Origin: a virus
DNA length: 39,328 bases
IMG/VR virus record: IMGVR_UViG_3300008113_000133
Span: 1-39,328 of that record
Reading direction: 5' to 3' (one strand)
The position numbers and the translations under genes were made by a program. The notes under the pieces were generated by a model. It made no database searches, was not told the DNA's origin, and worked only from the letters and a program-made list of their open reading frames with translations. Shown here in pieces: positions 8,487-15,676 of the stretch (position 1 is its first letter; each line of letters starts with the position of its first letter).

Positions 8487-8894
8487 CTAGTCTAAGTAGG
8501 CCTCAAAAGTAACCGTAACCTGAGTTTGGTAGTAAGACTCAGGTGATGCGGGCGTTACCTGCGCAGGACCGGAAGCTGCATCAAAGATGATACCGGATAG
8601 GTTCAAGCGGTCAAACTTATCCTTGATGCGCTCTGCGATTGTGAAATTGGCGGCAGTGCCTTGGCCTTGGGGGGTAAAGACATTGATCACCAGCGTGCCC
8701 GTCTGGCGGTTGTAACTAGTCAACGTGGCGTAGTTGTTATCGCCAAAGCGGATGAACGCCTGCACCCATGGTGTGTTGTTGGGCGGCGTGAACGGTACGT
8801 TCTGATAGCTGACGGGGTAGGCAGGCGATAGCGCCATCTCCGTGCCAATGCGTCCTTCAATGGCGGCGCGAACGTCGTTGTAGGTGCTGCTCAT
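8487..8894 (-). CDS. Tail terminator protein
   Basis: 135 residues. The N-terminus YNDVRAAIEGRIGTEMA and the segment PWVQAFIRFGDNN followed by TGTLVINVFTPQGQGT match phage tail terminators of the gpU/DUF4128 type, which cap the tail tube at the head end. It overlaps the upstream gp10-like gene by four bases and precedes the major tail protein, the conserved neighbour order. Confidence 0.85.
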   Translation of the reverse strand: MSSTYNDVRAAIEGRIGTEMALSPAYPVSYQNVPFTPPNNTPWVQAFIRFGDNNYATLTSYNRQTGTLVINVFTPQGQGTAANFTIAERIKDKFDRLNLSGIIFDAASGPAQVTPASPESYYQTQVTVTFEAYLD

Positions 8895-9391
8895 GATCTA
8901 TTCCTGGTGTAAGTTTTGCCAATTCGCGCGGCGTTTACCTCTACAAATTGCTGCATGTCTTTAGCAATGCCTTGCACCCAGCCAGGCCCATCAGTTTGGA
9001 TGCTGCTGCCACCGCCGGGGCTTGCCCAGTTGGTCACCGTGCGGCGCGGGTTGTATCGCACTTCAGTTTTACTGCCTGAACCTGCTGCGCCAGTTGCCAG
9101 CTGTTCAGCGTATGGCAGGTTGTTGTGAACGCTGTAGATATTGCCGATGCGTTCGCGGTTGTAGCCAAGGCGCTCAATCGGCAATTGGCTTGGGTATATG
9201 CCTTCAGGCTTTTGCCCGCCAGGTGCTGCATTTTCTCCTACCTGCCAACTTGCGCGAAAGCGGCCAAGATCAACCGGGCTGAGCATCTTGACTCGATTGT
9301 CAGTTTCAAGAACCGTAACTCGCATCAATTGCTCGATCCGGTCTTGCACGTAATCACCAATTTGATCAATCCTGATTTTGCCGCGTGCCAT
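8891..9391 (-). CDS. HK97 gp10-like neck / tail completion protein
   Basis: 166 residues. The core, LSPVDLGRFRASWQVGENAA near residue 60 and YSVHNNLPYAEQLATGA near 110, is the signature of the HK97-gp10-like family of head-tail connection proteins (structure ending the head side before tail joining). The N-terminus is basic. It overlaps the upstream stopper gene by one base and the tail terminator by four, the usual neck-module arrangement. Confidence 0.87.
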   Translation of the reverse strand: MARGKIRIDQIGDYVQDRIEQLMRVTVLETDNRVKMLSPVDLGRFRASWQVGENAAPGGQKPEGIYPSQLPIERLGYNRERIGNIYSVHNNLPYAEQLATGAAGSGSKTEVRYNPRRTVTNWASPGGGSSIQTDGPGWVQGIAKDMQQFVEVNAARIGKTYTRNRS

Positions 9392-9747
9392 TATGCCCTC
9401 AAGATCAGCTCGTAGGTGATCGGGGTGTTGTCCTGTTCAATCGTACGCACCTGCACGGCTTGATAAGTAGTGCCATCAATTAGCACTTCATCGGCCGTAG
9501 TGGGCGCATTAGCAATATCAGCGGCAGCAATCAACAGCCGCTTGTCGCCGGCCTGGATTAAATCGTTGACCTCACGCAGGCTGACATCTTCCAGCACGCC
9601 ACGCACTGCAGTATCGGTCGTGGTCTCACTGACGGTGCCAGTGGTTGGGTTGTAGGCGCCAGTCGTCACACGGCGGATGGTGGCAACGCCGCCAAACTTG
9701 CTCATCAGCTTGCTGGCGATTTTTTGTAGCGATCCAGCGAGTGCCAT
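9391..9747 (-). CDS. Head closure / stopper-type neck protein
   Basis: 118 residues: KLMSKFGGVATIRRVTTGAY, then TTDTAVRGVLEDVS, and a C-terminal beta stretch with DGTTYQAVQVRTIE. Length, composition and placement just before the gp10-like gene fit head closure (stopper) proteins such as SPP1 gp16 or lambda FII types. Starts and stops overlap adjacent genes by a base. Confidence 0.78.
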   Translation of the reverse strand: MALAGSLQKIASKLMSKFGGVATIRRVTTGAYNPTTGTVSETTTDTAVRGVLEDVSLREVNDLIQAGDKRLLIAAADIANAPTTADEVLIDGTTYQAVQVRTIEQDNTPITYELILRA

Positions 9748-10601
9748 CAGGTTTCAAGGGCTGTAACGCGTGCTTCTAATAGCGTAAGCCTGTCGGATGG
9801 TTGCCAACGTCCAGCGGTTGAGTCGTACTCAAGAACATCACCGTCAGACTTGCCGCCGTTCGCTTCTACGTCATGCAAATCCTGCAGGCGTGATCCAGTC
9901 GTCCAGCGGACAAAGATGGTGCCGTTATTGGTTGAGCTGACAACAGCAGCGACAGCAAGCTTCAGGTTTGGCGCCTGCGGTTCAGTCGTCGTAAATCCAC
10001 CGGCAACAGCAGGGTCGCACCATAGGATGCTGCCTTCGTTGTAGGCGCTGGTATTGACGCCACGGACCTTGCCGAACACCGTGACGTAGCCATCACTGGC
10101 GCCTGCAATGGCCTGATCGGTCACACCGAAAAAGACGTAGCCAGGGAAGCTGCCGTCTGCGATCATCGGCGCAACCTTCAGCCTGCCGCTAGCGCCTAGC
10201 GTGCCAGCAAACCTAACAGCAGCGCCTTTGGGGATCGTGACGCTGTTGCTGGCATTGCGGCACAACACCATCGTTTCAGCGCCAACGTAGTTGCTGATGC
10301 CGTTGGCTTTGCCTAGCTCAAGTGTGCCCTCGTCGGCATTCCACGCAAGCTGACCAGTGCCCGGATCAATGCCAACAGCTAAATCAAAATGCAGCGCGTC
10401 TACCTCAGGACGTGCTGTCCATTCGCTGTGATAATCCGTTGCGCTGGACTTAACCAGCAGATCCTTAGGATTGCCGCCAGGCGGAACACCGGCTTGATTA
10501 ACCTCAACCGCTGTAGTGCTAACAGTTGGCACCACGGTCGTAGCACTGTTTTCCGTTACTTCAACGGTTGCCTGCGTTGTGGTGGCGGTTACAACTGTCA
10601 T
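9747..10601 (-). CDS. Structural appendage protein (head or collar fibre type)
   Basis: 284 residues. The first 40 residues are T/V-rich and low complexity, then a beta-rich domain seen in many phage fibre-like structural proteins (TGQLAWNADEGTLELG near residue 80, GAAVRFAGTLGASGRL near 125, DGYVTVFGKVRGVNTSAY near 170). The end holds LQDLHDVEANGGKSDGDVL and a short coiled coil likely to trimerise. Its position among connector genes rather than with the tail fibre suggests a head or collar decoration fibre. Function is inferred. Confidence 0.75.
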   Translation of the reverse strand: MTVVTATTTQATVEVTENSATTVVPTVSTTAVEVNQAGVPPGGNPKDLLVKSSATDYHSEWTARPEVDALHFDLAVGIDPGTGQLAWNADEGTLELGKANGISNYVGAETMVLCRNASNSVTIPKGAAVRFAGTLGASGRLKVAPMIADGSFPGYVFFGVTDQAIAGASDGYVTVFGKVRGVNTSAYNEGSILWCDPAVAGGFTTTEPQAPNLKLAVAAVVSSTNNGTIFVRWTTGSRLQDLHDVEANGGKSDGDVLEYDSTAGRWQPSDRLTLLEARVTALET

Positions 10602-10945
10602 GCTGGCGGCGCTGTATAGCCCTCGGAAACGTAGACGATGCCTTCGAGGTAATAGTTCAGCAAGCCTGCCGTATCCTGTAGCAGCACGTCATAGAACGCT
10701 TCGTTCGGGAACGTAGCAGTCTGCGTATCGGTCAGGGCAATCTTGATTTGCCCCGTTGCGCGGTCCGTGTAGGTAACGGCAAAGTCTGCGTATTTGGTAA
10801 CGCGACCTTCGTTCCACACTTGTGCGTAGGCAGTCCACCCGGTCAGGTTGATTCCAACACCGGCAGAGTCTTTGAACTGCAGCTGCAGGTCATAATCTGC
10901 CCGCCGCTGCACCGTGATGTTGTGTTGACCGGGTTGAACAGACAT
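10598..10945 (-). CDS. Small structural protein of the neck/appendage region
   Basis: 115 residues. QRRADYDLQLQFKDSAGVGI followed by NLTGWTAYAQVW is an N-terminal beta-sandwich pattern shared with BppU-like and other phage appendage-anchoring proteins. It overlaps the 284-residue fibre-like gene by four bases, so it may be its anchor. No firm family assignment. Confidence 0.68.
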   Translation of the reverse strand: MSVQPGQHNITVQRRADYDLQLQFKDSAGVGINLTGWTAYAQVWNEGRVTKYADFAVTYTDRATGQIKIALTDTQTATFPNEAFYDVLLQDTAGLLNYYLEGIVYVSEGYTAPPA

Positions 10946-11172
10946 CAGAGGCGGTAGGCAACAACGGTGCCGCTGGTCAGCGTGATGCTAGTGAAGACGC
11001 CCTCGATCTCAGTGCTTGCCTTGAATGGGATGGCACTAAGCGTGTTGCCGGTCCAATCTATTGCAGTCAAGCTGGCAATCACCGAATCCTCAAGGGCAAC
11101 AATCTTGCCGAAGCGTCCGGTATGCGCTGCGGTGTCGTCGATGAACTCGGCACCGGGGTACTTGTAGCCCAT
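10945..11172 (-). CDS. Small structural protein, unknown
   Basis: 75 residues; the first part (HTGRFGKIVALEDSVIASL) and the last part (FTSITLTSGTVVAYRL) are beta-rich, like short head-spike or decoration proteins found in this place in many phages. It overlaps the next gene by one base. Only a structural role is inferred, from context. Confidence 0.7.
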   Translation of the reverse strand: MGYKYPGAEFIDDTAAHTGRFGKIVALEDSVIASLTAIDWTGNTLSAIPFKASTEIEGVFTSITLTSGTVVAYRL

Positions 11173-11175
11173 TGA

Positions 11176-11742
11176 TCAGCTCCGGCGAATGGAAAAATTA
11201 CCTGGTCCACTGATTCTAATCCCTGTCAAATACCGCTCATATAAGGGCGGTACGCGATCAGCGCCTGTAGCACTGGAGCTAGCGCCGGCAGTTGTAACGC
11301 TCAAGCTGCCGATGCTAACGGACTTGTAATCCTCCAATCCGCTCAGCGCCATACCGTCCTTGTTGTTGTTCAGGTAAACAGCAAGGACGCACTGAGCGAA
11401 CTCGATCCGGTCAGGGATCTCGCTGTCAGTGTAGTAGTCGGTGGTGATGCGGAAGGGGAAGCCTACGGCGTAGGTGTTGATATAGGTGTCGGGCTTGCGC
11501 ACGCCGGTACGCGGCCACTGCAAGGCTTGCGTATCAGTAGCGCGAGCACCAAGGAATCGCTCGCGGTCGATCCGTTGCGTTGCTGTAAACAGCGCACGGT
11601 TCTTTTGATCTGTTGTAGCCGATGCCCAAGCTACAACGTCATCATCCTGAACGAAGCCTTCAATAATCAGCTCCGCTGCTGCCAGCGTCAGGTAGGAGTT
11701 TGCGTCTGCCGCGCCTGGCGTGGCCACGATTGTTATTGCCAT
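11176..11742 (-). CDS. Head-tail connector / adaptor protein
   Basis: 188 residues. The start ITIVATPGAADANSYLTLAAAE and the pattern RALFTATQRIDRERFLGAR, then LQWPRTGV, match a phage head-tail adaptor family that databases often label DnaT-like because of an early annotation. In assembled phages this protein sits below the portal ring. It lies downstream of the capsid genes and before the neck genes, as expected. Confidence 0.82.
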   Translation of the reverse strand: MAITIVATPGAADANSYLTLAAAELIIEGFVQDDDVVAWASATTDQKNRALFTATQRIDRERFLGARATDTQALQWPRTGVRKPDTYINTYAVGFPFRITTDYYTDSEIPDRIEFAQCVLAVYLNNNKDGMALSGLEDYKSVSIGSLSVTTAGASSSATGADRVPPLYERYLTGIRISGPGNFSIRRS

Positions 11743-11857
11743 CAGCCGGTGGCTCTGTTACTTCAAGTTTAGGTGCAAGCTCTGCAATAGAAAGAGAGGC
11801 CGCCGCGTTAGCAGCAGCCTCCAGTTCACGCAGTCGCCGGAAGGCGAACATGCCCAT
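11660..11857 (-). CDS. Small protein, possibly real, overlapping the adaptor gene
   Basis: 65 residues starting MGMFAFRRLRELEAAANAAAS; its last third overlaps the adaptor gene in another frame. It fills the 115-base gap between the capsid-associated gene and the adaptor and its start overlaps the preceding stop. Phages often carry a short protein with a similar FAFRRLRE start here, so I keep it, but the overlap of about 80 bases lowers confidence. Confidence 0.5.
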   Translation of the reverse strand: MGMFAFRRLRELEAAANAAASLSIAELAPKLEVTEPPADGNNNRGHARRGRRKLLPDAGSSGADY

Positions 11858-12270
11858 CAGGCAACAGCAGCAGCAGTGCTGCCAAGGCCGTAAAGGGTGA
11901 TCGCTTCAGATCCGCTGGTAACAGCAGTCACGCGGCCAAGAAATACCTTGGAAGCATTCTGGGCAACAGTTGCTACACCGCTCACGGTCACGTCAGTACC
12001 ACCAGCAATGGTGATGGTGTTGGCGCCAGCCGATGCGTTGAGCACAACCACCATGAAGGTGGTGCCCACAGCGCAGTCACCGCCAATGGCAGCAACAATC
12101 TCAGCAGCGGTAGCAGTGGTGTAGGTGGCAGCAGCAGCAGGCACGCCACGGATGATGGTGTTGTAGCTGTTGGCTGCACTCAGGGTTGCAGTGGCAGTAG
12201 GAGCTGCCAGACCCATTTGCCCGGGCAGAAGGCCGCCGGGGATGTCGCCAAGCTCAAAGATGGATGCCAT
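11857..12270 (-). CDS. Head-associated structural protein, unknown
   Basis: 137 residues, alanine, threonine and valine rich, directly after the major capsid gene with 11 bases between. The start SIFELGDIPGGLLPGQMGL followed by a beta-rich body (TTFMVVVLNASAGANTITI) resembles small decoration or spike proteins. No recognised family; a capsid decoration role is inferred from position and composition. Confidence 0.72.
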   Translation of the reverse strand: MASIFELGDIPGGLLPGQMGLAAPTATATLSAANSYNTIIRGVPAAAATYTTATAAEIVAAIGGDCAVGTTFMVVVLNASAGANTITIAGGTDVTVSGVATVAQNASKVFLGRVTAVTSGSEAITLYGLGSTAAAVA

Positions 12271-12281
12271 GGTCAGTTACC

Positions 12282-13310
12282 TCAATCGAAGTTAGAGGTG
12301 TTGGTCGCGCGCACGATGCCAAGGTTCTTGGTTTCGTACACCTTCGACCAGTTGCCCACGGTCGCCAGTTGGGCGCGAGTGGGATTGGTGGTGGTCACGC
12401 CCCACTTAGCGCCCACCGGGTGGTAGACGTAGTGCAGGTCGATCGACATGGCATCGCTCTTGGCGAGGATGTCACGGTCGGTTTCAGTCTGCATTGCCAT
12501 CTGCTCACCGGAGGCAATAGCGCCTTGGGTGAAGAAATAGGTGGCGTACTCAGTGGTGGAGCCGCTGCCTTCGGTTTGCACATCGTCGGAGACGATAACG
12601 CGCAGGCCGCAGTAGGTAGGCACATCCACGTTGCCGCCATAAGCAGCAACGAGAGAACCGCCGGACTGAGTGGTGCTGGTGCCGCGGGCTTCAGCAGTCG
12701 ACACATAGTCGATAGCCTTGCGCTCAACTAAATCATAGTAGACCTTTGAATGCATAGCAATCGCGGTCAACTTATCGCCTTGGTCGCCCAGCAGCGACTT
12801 GGCTTCTGCCACATGACGGGGGGACAGCACAGTCGGGGTATCGCCCGATTCGCCGTCAATGGTCAGGGGGAAGAAGGCGGCCGAGCTAGAGGTGGTGCCC
12901 AGGGTGCCGAACACGCCGGCAAGGCAGGACAGCAGATCCTTTTGACGCTGGTTAGCGATGTAATCAGCGATCTTGGCGCCGATGGCAGCCATGGGATCAG
13001 AACCAGCAGCAAGAGCAGCCAGGTCACGAGCCTCAAAGGCGCGGCCACGGTGCAGGATCACGCCGACTTGCTTGTCGGCTTGGATCTTGCCAGGGGTGAG
13101 GCTGCCGCTGTCGGTCAGCACCTCGAAGTCACCGGAAAGGTTGGCTTTCCAGAAGGGAACGTTGATGAAATCACCGCCCTCGGTGGCATTTAGCTCCGCC
13201 AGAGGCTGCACCACACCGGAAGCCAGGAAGGCATCACGCTGAGTGGTTTGCTCAATGACGTAAGGCGTAAATACCTCGGGGATGATGATGTCAGAGCGAA
13301 GGGTCGCCAT
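12282..13310 (-). CDS. Major capsid protein
   Basis: 342 residues, with an HK97-type coat protein pattern of the family often called gp13-like: IIIPEVFTPYVIEQTTQRDA at the N-terminus, GDFINVPFWKANLSGDFEV near residue 66, GRAFEARDLAALAAGSDPM near 110, and DLHYVYHPVGAKWG near 305. It follows the coiled-coil scaffold gene, as expected. A good Shine-Dalgarno (GAGG about nine bases before the ATG) precedes it, and the 84-base gap upstream contains two copies of GGCTGCGCC that could form leader structure. Confidence 0.92.
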   Translation of the reverse strand: MATLRSDIIIPEVFTPYVIEQTTQRDAFLASGVVQPLAELNATEGGDFINVPFWKANLSGDFEVLTDSGSLTPGKIQADKQVGVILHRGRAFEARDLAALAAGSDPMAAIGAKIADYIANQRQKDLLSCLAGVFGTLGTTSSSAAFFPLTIDGESGDTPTVLSPRHVAEAKSLLGDQGDKLTAIAMHSKVYYDLVERKAIDYVSTAEARGTSTTQSGGSLVAAYGGNVDVPTYCGLRVIVSDDVQTEGSGSTTEYATYFFTQGAIASGEQMAMQTETDRDILAKSDAMSIDLHYVYHPVGAKWGVTTTNPTRAQLATVGNWSKVYETKNLGIVRATNTSNFD

Positions 13311-13394
13311 GACTAATCCTCAAAAAGGGTTTACGGATGTGGGCGCAGCCCCAGGCTCTATGTGGCGCAGCCATCACGAGCAGACACTCAAATA

Positions 13395-14066
13395 CTAACG
13401 GTTAGCTGCTGCTTTCATCCGGTCGTATAGGTCACGATCTGTACGGAATAGCCGTGACTGCTCAGTGAGGTTGAATCCTTCGCGGCTGAATGGATTAGCC
13501 ATACCGGCAGGGATGGCGCCATTGCTGCCGCCGGTTGGTGCGCCACTGCCTTGCGGCTTGGGTTGCTTCTGCATCCATGCGGGCAGCGTCTTGGCCCATT
13601 CGCTGACGGGTGTGCGCTGGTAGCCATCGACCACGACCACAGTGCCATCCGCTTCGCGCTGGATTGCATCAGGCGACAACTTGGTCTTGAGCACAAGATC
13701 AGGATCGTGCACGATCTCAGCCAATGCCGTGACTGCTGGTGTGACCAGCTCTAGCTCGCGGACGCGGGACTCAAGTTCTGTAATGCGCTGGTCCTTCTCC
13801 GCCGTCGCCTCACGGAACTGCTGCTCCAAAGCTTGCCGGGCTTCTTGATACTTGCCTTGGGATTCAAGCTGCTGCTGCTCATAGTTGCGCTTGAACTCCA
13901 GCAGTTCATCGACATTGACCCCATCAGGCGCCTTGGATTTCTTTGCTGCACGCAACTCTGCAATCAACTCTTGATTCTTGCGTTCTAATGCTTCAATACT
14001 GCGCTGCAGTACATCAGCATTCCCAGTAGTAGCCGCAGGCTCCTGGGTTTGTTGTTCATCAGACAT
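13395..14066 (-). CDS. Capsid scaffolding protein
   Basis: 223 residues. Residues about 20-120 are a long charged coiled coil (LQRSIEALERKNQELIAEL, then heptads of E, Q and R), and the C-terminus is basic (LYDRMKAAANR), the arrangement of phage scaffolds that bind the coat protein by a basic tail. It lies immediately upstream of the major capsid gene. No protease domain is visible. Confidence 0.9.
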   Translation of the reverse strand: MSDEQQTQEPAATTGNADVLQRSIEALERKNQELIAELRAAKKSKAPDGVNVDELLEFKRNYEQQQLESQGKYQEARQALEQQFREATAEKDQRITELESRVRELELVTPAVTALAEIVHDPDLVLKTKLSPDAIQREADGTVVVVDGYQRTPVSEWAKTLPAWMQKQPKPQGSGAPTGGSNGAIPAGMANPFSREGFNLTEQSRLFRTDRDLYDRMKAAANR

Positions 14067-14098
14067 GGATAAGCCGCAGGCTTAATTGCACTTCTACG

Positions 14099-14371
14099 TT
14101 ACCACTTTTCCTTGTCAGCCCAATACGCAGCGGACATCTTGCCCTTGGCAATGTTGCTGGCGTGTCGAGCCTTGAAGGATGCACGGCGTGCTTTGGCCGC
14201 GGCGGATTCACCTTCTCGTGATGGGCTGCCGCTGACGCCTTGCTGCCCAAAGCGGATCAGCTTTACCTTGTCACCTTCCTTGGCGAGCACCGCGTGCGAC
14301 TTGTTCGGATGCTTCGGCGTTCGCTTCGGCTTGTTGTAGCCGTCAAACTGCTCGCCGCGGTATGTGATCAT
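14099..14371 (-). CDS. Conserved small basic phage protein (DUF6321-like)
   Basis: 90 residues. MITYRGEQFDGYNKPKRTP, KSHAVLAKEGDKVKLIRFGQ, QGVSGSPSREGES and AKGKMSAAYWADKEKW match a small basic protein seen in many phages and often labelled DUF6321 (from memory). Its function is not known; it lies among several basic small proteins between the head morphogenesis gene and the scaffold. Confidence 0.85.
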   Translation of the reverse strand: MITYRGEQFDGYNKPKRTPKHPNKSHAVLAKEGDKVKLIRFGQQGVSGSPSREGESAAAKARRASFKARHASNIAKGKMSAAYWADKEKW

Positions 14372-14406
14372 GGCGCCATCGGCCGTCGCTGGACTAGGCT
14401 AGCCGC

Positions 14407-14649
14407 ATGGAAATTATCGCATCAGACCCAGACGGCCTTGGATCACGCGCTATTCGCAATGCGTTAAAGCGGATCATTGATGTCGACGAAGACGGCAGTG
14501 AGGTGTGCTTATTTGCCACCGTTGGCAACATGCACCTATCAAGAATTATCGCCATCGCTCGAGATGAGGATGGCGATTTGGTGTTCATCACCGATTTTGC
14601 CCAAGAGATTATGGAAAACTTGGGGACTTGGGATGAATTCGCAAGTTAA
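14407..14649 (+). CDS. Small acidic protein on the opposite strand inside the late module
   Basis: 80 residues: EIIASDPDGLGSRAIRNALK, then EVCLFATVGNMHLSRIIAIA and DLVFITDFAQEIMENLGTW. Composition is protein-like and acidic. It exactly fills the 278-base gap between two minus-strand late genes, where no minus-strand frame is convincing. A plus-strand gene here would be outside late transcription and may be a moron, expressed at another time. No family recognised. Confidence 0.6.
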   Translation: MEIIASDPDGLGSRAIRNALKRIIDVDEDGSEVCLFATVGNMHLSRIIAIARDEDGDLVFITDFAQEIMENLGTWDEFAS

Positions 14650-15144
14650 TCAAGCGCCGCGCTTTTTGATCATTGTCGCGAGGCTGCGCTTAGCGCCAGC
14701 GGCTTTGCGGTTGTCCGCTGCAGAACGGAGAGGGGAAGACCGACGAGCGCGGCCGCTCAGTTCCTTGTAGCGAGTTTTAGCAGCACTCACTGGGGCCTTG
14801 CTCATTTTCTTGGCGCCCTTAGAGGCAGCCTTGGAGCGTGCTTTTCCAGCCTGAGCAGCACTGGCCTTCATGCCAGCACGAGTGCCTGCACCTGCACCGG
14901 TGCCTTTTGTTTTCAAGCCTTTCGTATTCGTAGCTCGAAGTCCACCAGCGCGTTGCTGAGCGGCTTTTTGACCAGAAAAGCCTTTCGCCTTGACGCGACC
15001 GCCGATGGCAGTTGTGCCTTTAGCTTGTAATTCTTTAGAGCGAGCGGTATTAGCGGAACGCGTAGAGCCGCCTTTGGATTTGCTCCCGCCGCCGCCGCCG
15101 CCGGCAAAGCGCCCTCTGGAGTCACGTTTGTAAGTACGGGCCAT
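14650..15144 (-). CDS. Very basic, low-complexity protein (histone-like composition)
   Basis: 164 residues dominated by K, R, A, G, S and T, beginning MARTYKRDSRGRFAGGGGGG. There is no hydrophobic core to speak of, so it is likely disordered and nucleic-acid binding, similar in composition to histone H1 tails. In a head-gene context it may enter the capsid with DNA or condense DNA; this is inference. It is the largest of four neighbouring basic proteins. Confidence 0.8.
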   Translation of the reverse strand: MARTYKRDSRGRFAGGGGGGSKSKGGSTRSANTARSKELQAKGTTAIGGRVKAKGFSGQKAAQQRAGGLRATNTKGLKTKGTGAGAGTRAGMKASAAQAGKARSKAASKGAKKMSKAPVSAAKTRYKELSGRARRSSPLRSAADNRKAAGAKRSLATMIKKRGA

Positions 15145-15184
15145 TGGCTTTTATGAATTCATAATCGCATTCTAGCCGTGCTGA

Positions 15185-15340
15185 TTACTTCTTTTTCTTC
15201 GCGGTCTTAGCGGCCGCCTTGAACGCAGCAGCAGATGGCCTGCCGGCTTCACCCTTGCGCGCCATGCGCTCCTTGCTGCCGGCTGCGATGCGCTTGCGCT
15301 TGGCGGCAATGTTGGCGTAGAGGCCGGGTTTCTTAGCCAT
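15185..15340 (-). CDS. Small basic conserved phage protein
   Basis: 51 residues, MAKKPGLYANIAAKRKRIAA at the start, then GSKERMARKGEAGRPSA and a lysine-rich end. This short protein recurs in cyanophages and other phages near head genes. Its ATG overlaps the stop of the upstream 55-residue basic protein (TAATG). Probably nucleic-acid binding, from its charge. Confidence 0.8.
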   Translation of the reverse strand: MAKKPGLYANIAAKRKRIAAGSKERMARKGEAGRPSAAAFKAAAKTAKKKK

Positions 15341-15507
15341 TACTTCTTACCTTTGCGTGATTTGCCGGCTTCAGATAGGGCAATTGCTATTGCCTGCTTG
15401 CGGCTTTTTACCTTTGGACCCTTGCCTGGTCCGGGCTTGCCGCTTTGGAGTGTCCCCCGCTTGTACTCGCCCATCACCTTGGCTACCTTGTCCTTCTTCT
15501 TGACCAT
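15340..15507 (-). CDS. Small basic protein, DUF6496-like
   Basis: 55 residues; VMGEYKRGTLQSGKPGPG followed by KSRKQAIAIALSEAGKS is the pattern of DUF6496, a short basic protein widespread in phages and some bacteria. I chose the ATG at 15507 because GAGG lies about nine bases upstream; an in-frame ATG at 15522 would add MRNGG. Its coding region overlaps the end of another frame (15371-15676). Confidence 0.8.
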   Translation of the reverse strand: MVKKKDKVAKVMGEYKRGTLQSGKPGPGKGPKVKSRKQAIAIALSEAGKSRKGKK

Positions 15508-15676
15508 CCCGCCATTCCTCAATGCCTGTTAACAGTGTAGAGCCGTCAGCTGTTGCCCATCCCTTGTCGGTGTAGATAGCTGGCACCCATGCCTCGCCAT
15601 GCAGTGCTTCTACGGGATCACTCGAGATGTAGTAGATGCCAGCATTCTGAAAATGGCGCAGGCTAGGCAGGTCCAT
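15371..15676 (-). CDS. Small protein of unknown function, overlapping the DUF6496-like gene
   Basis: 101 residues. The first 55 (MDLPSLRHFQNAGIYYISS, then EAWVPAIYTDKGWAT) look like a real folded protein and fill the gap after the MuF gene, whose stop it overlaps by 14 bases. The last 45 residues are read across the DUF6496-like gene in a different frame and are E, G, Q, K rich, as expected for a constrained overlap. I believe the gene is real, but its C-terminus may not be functional. Confidence 0.55.
   Translation of the reverse strand: MDLPSLRHFQNAGIYYISSDPVEALHGEAWVPAIYTDKGWATADGSTLLTGIEEWRDGQEEGQGSQGDGRVQAGDTPKRQARTRQGSKGKKPQAGNSNCPI

Noticed and set aside
7890-8495. 201-codon open frame antisense to the major tail protein
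   Set aside because: Shadow frame; the minus-strand tail protein is convincing.
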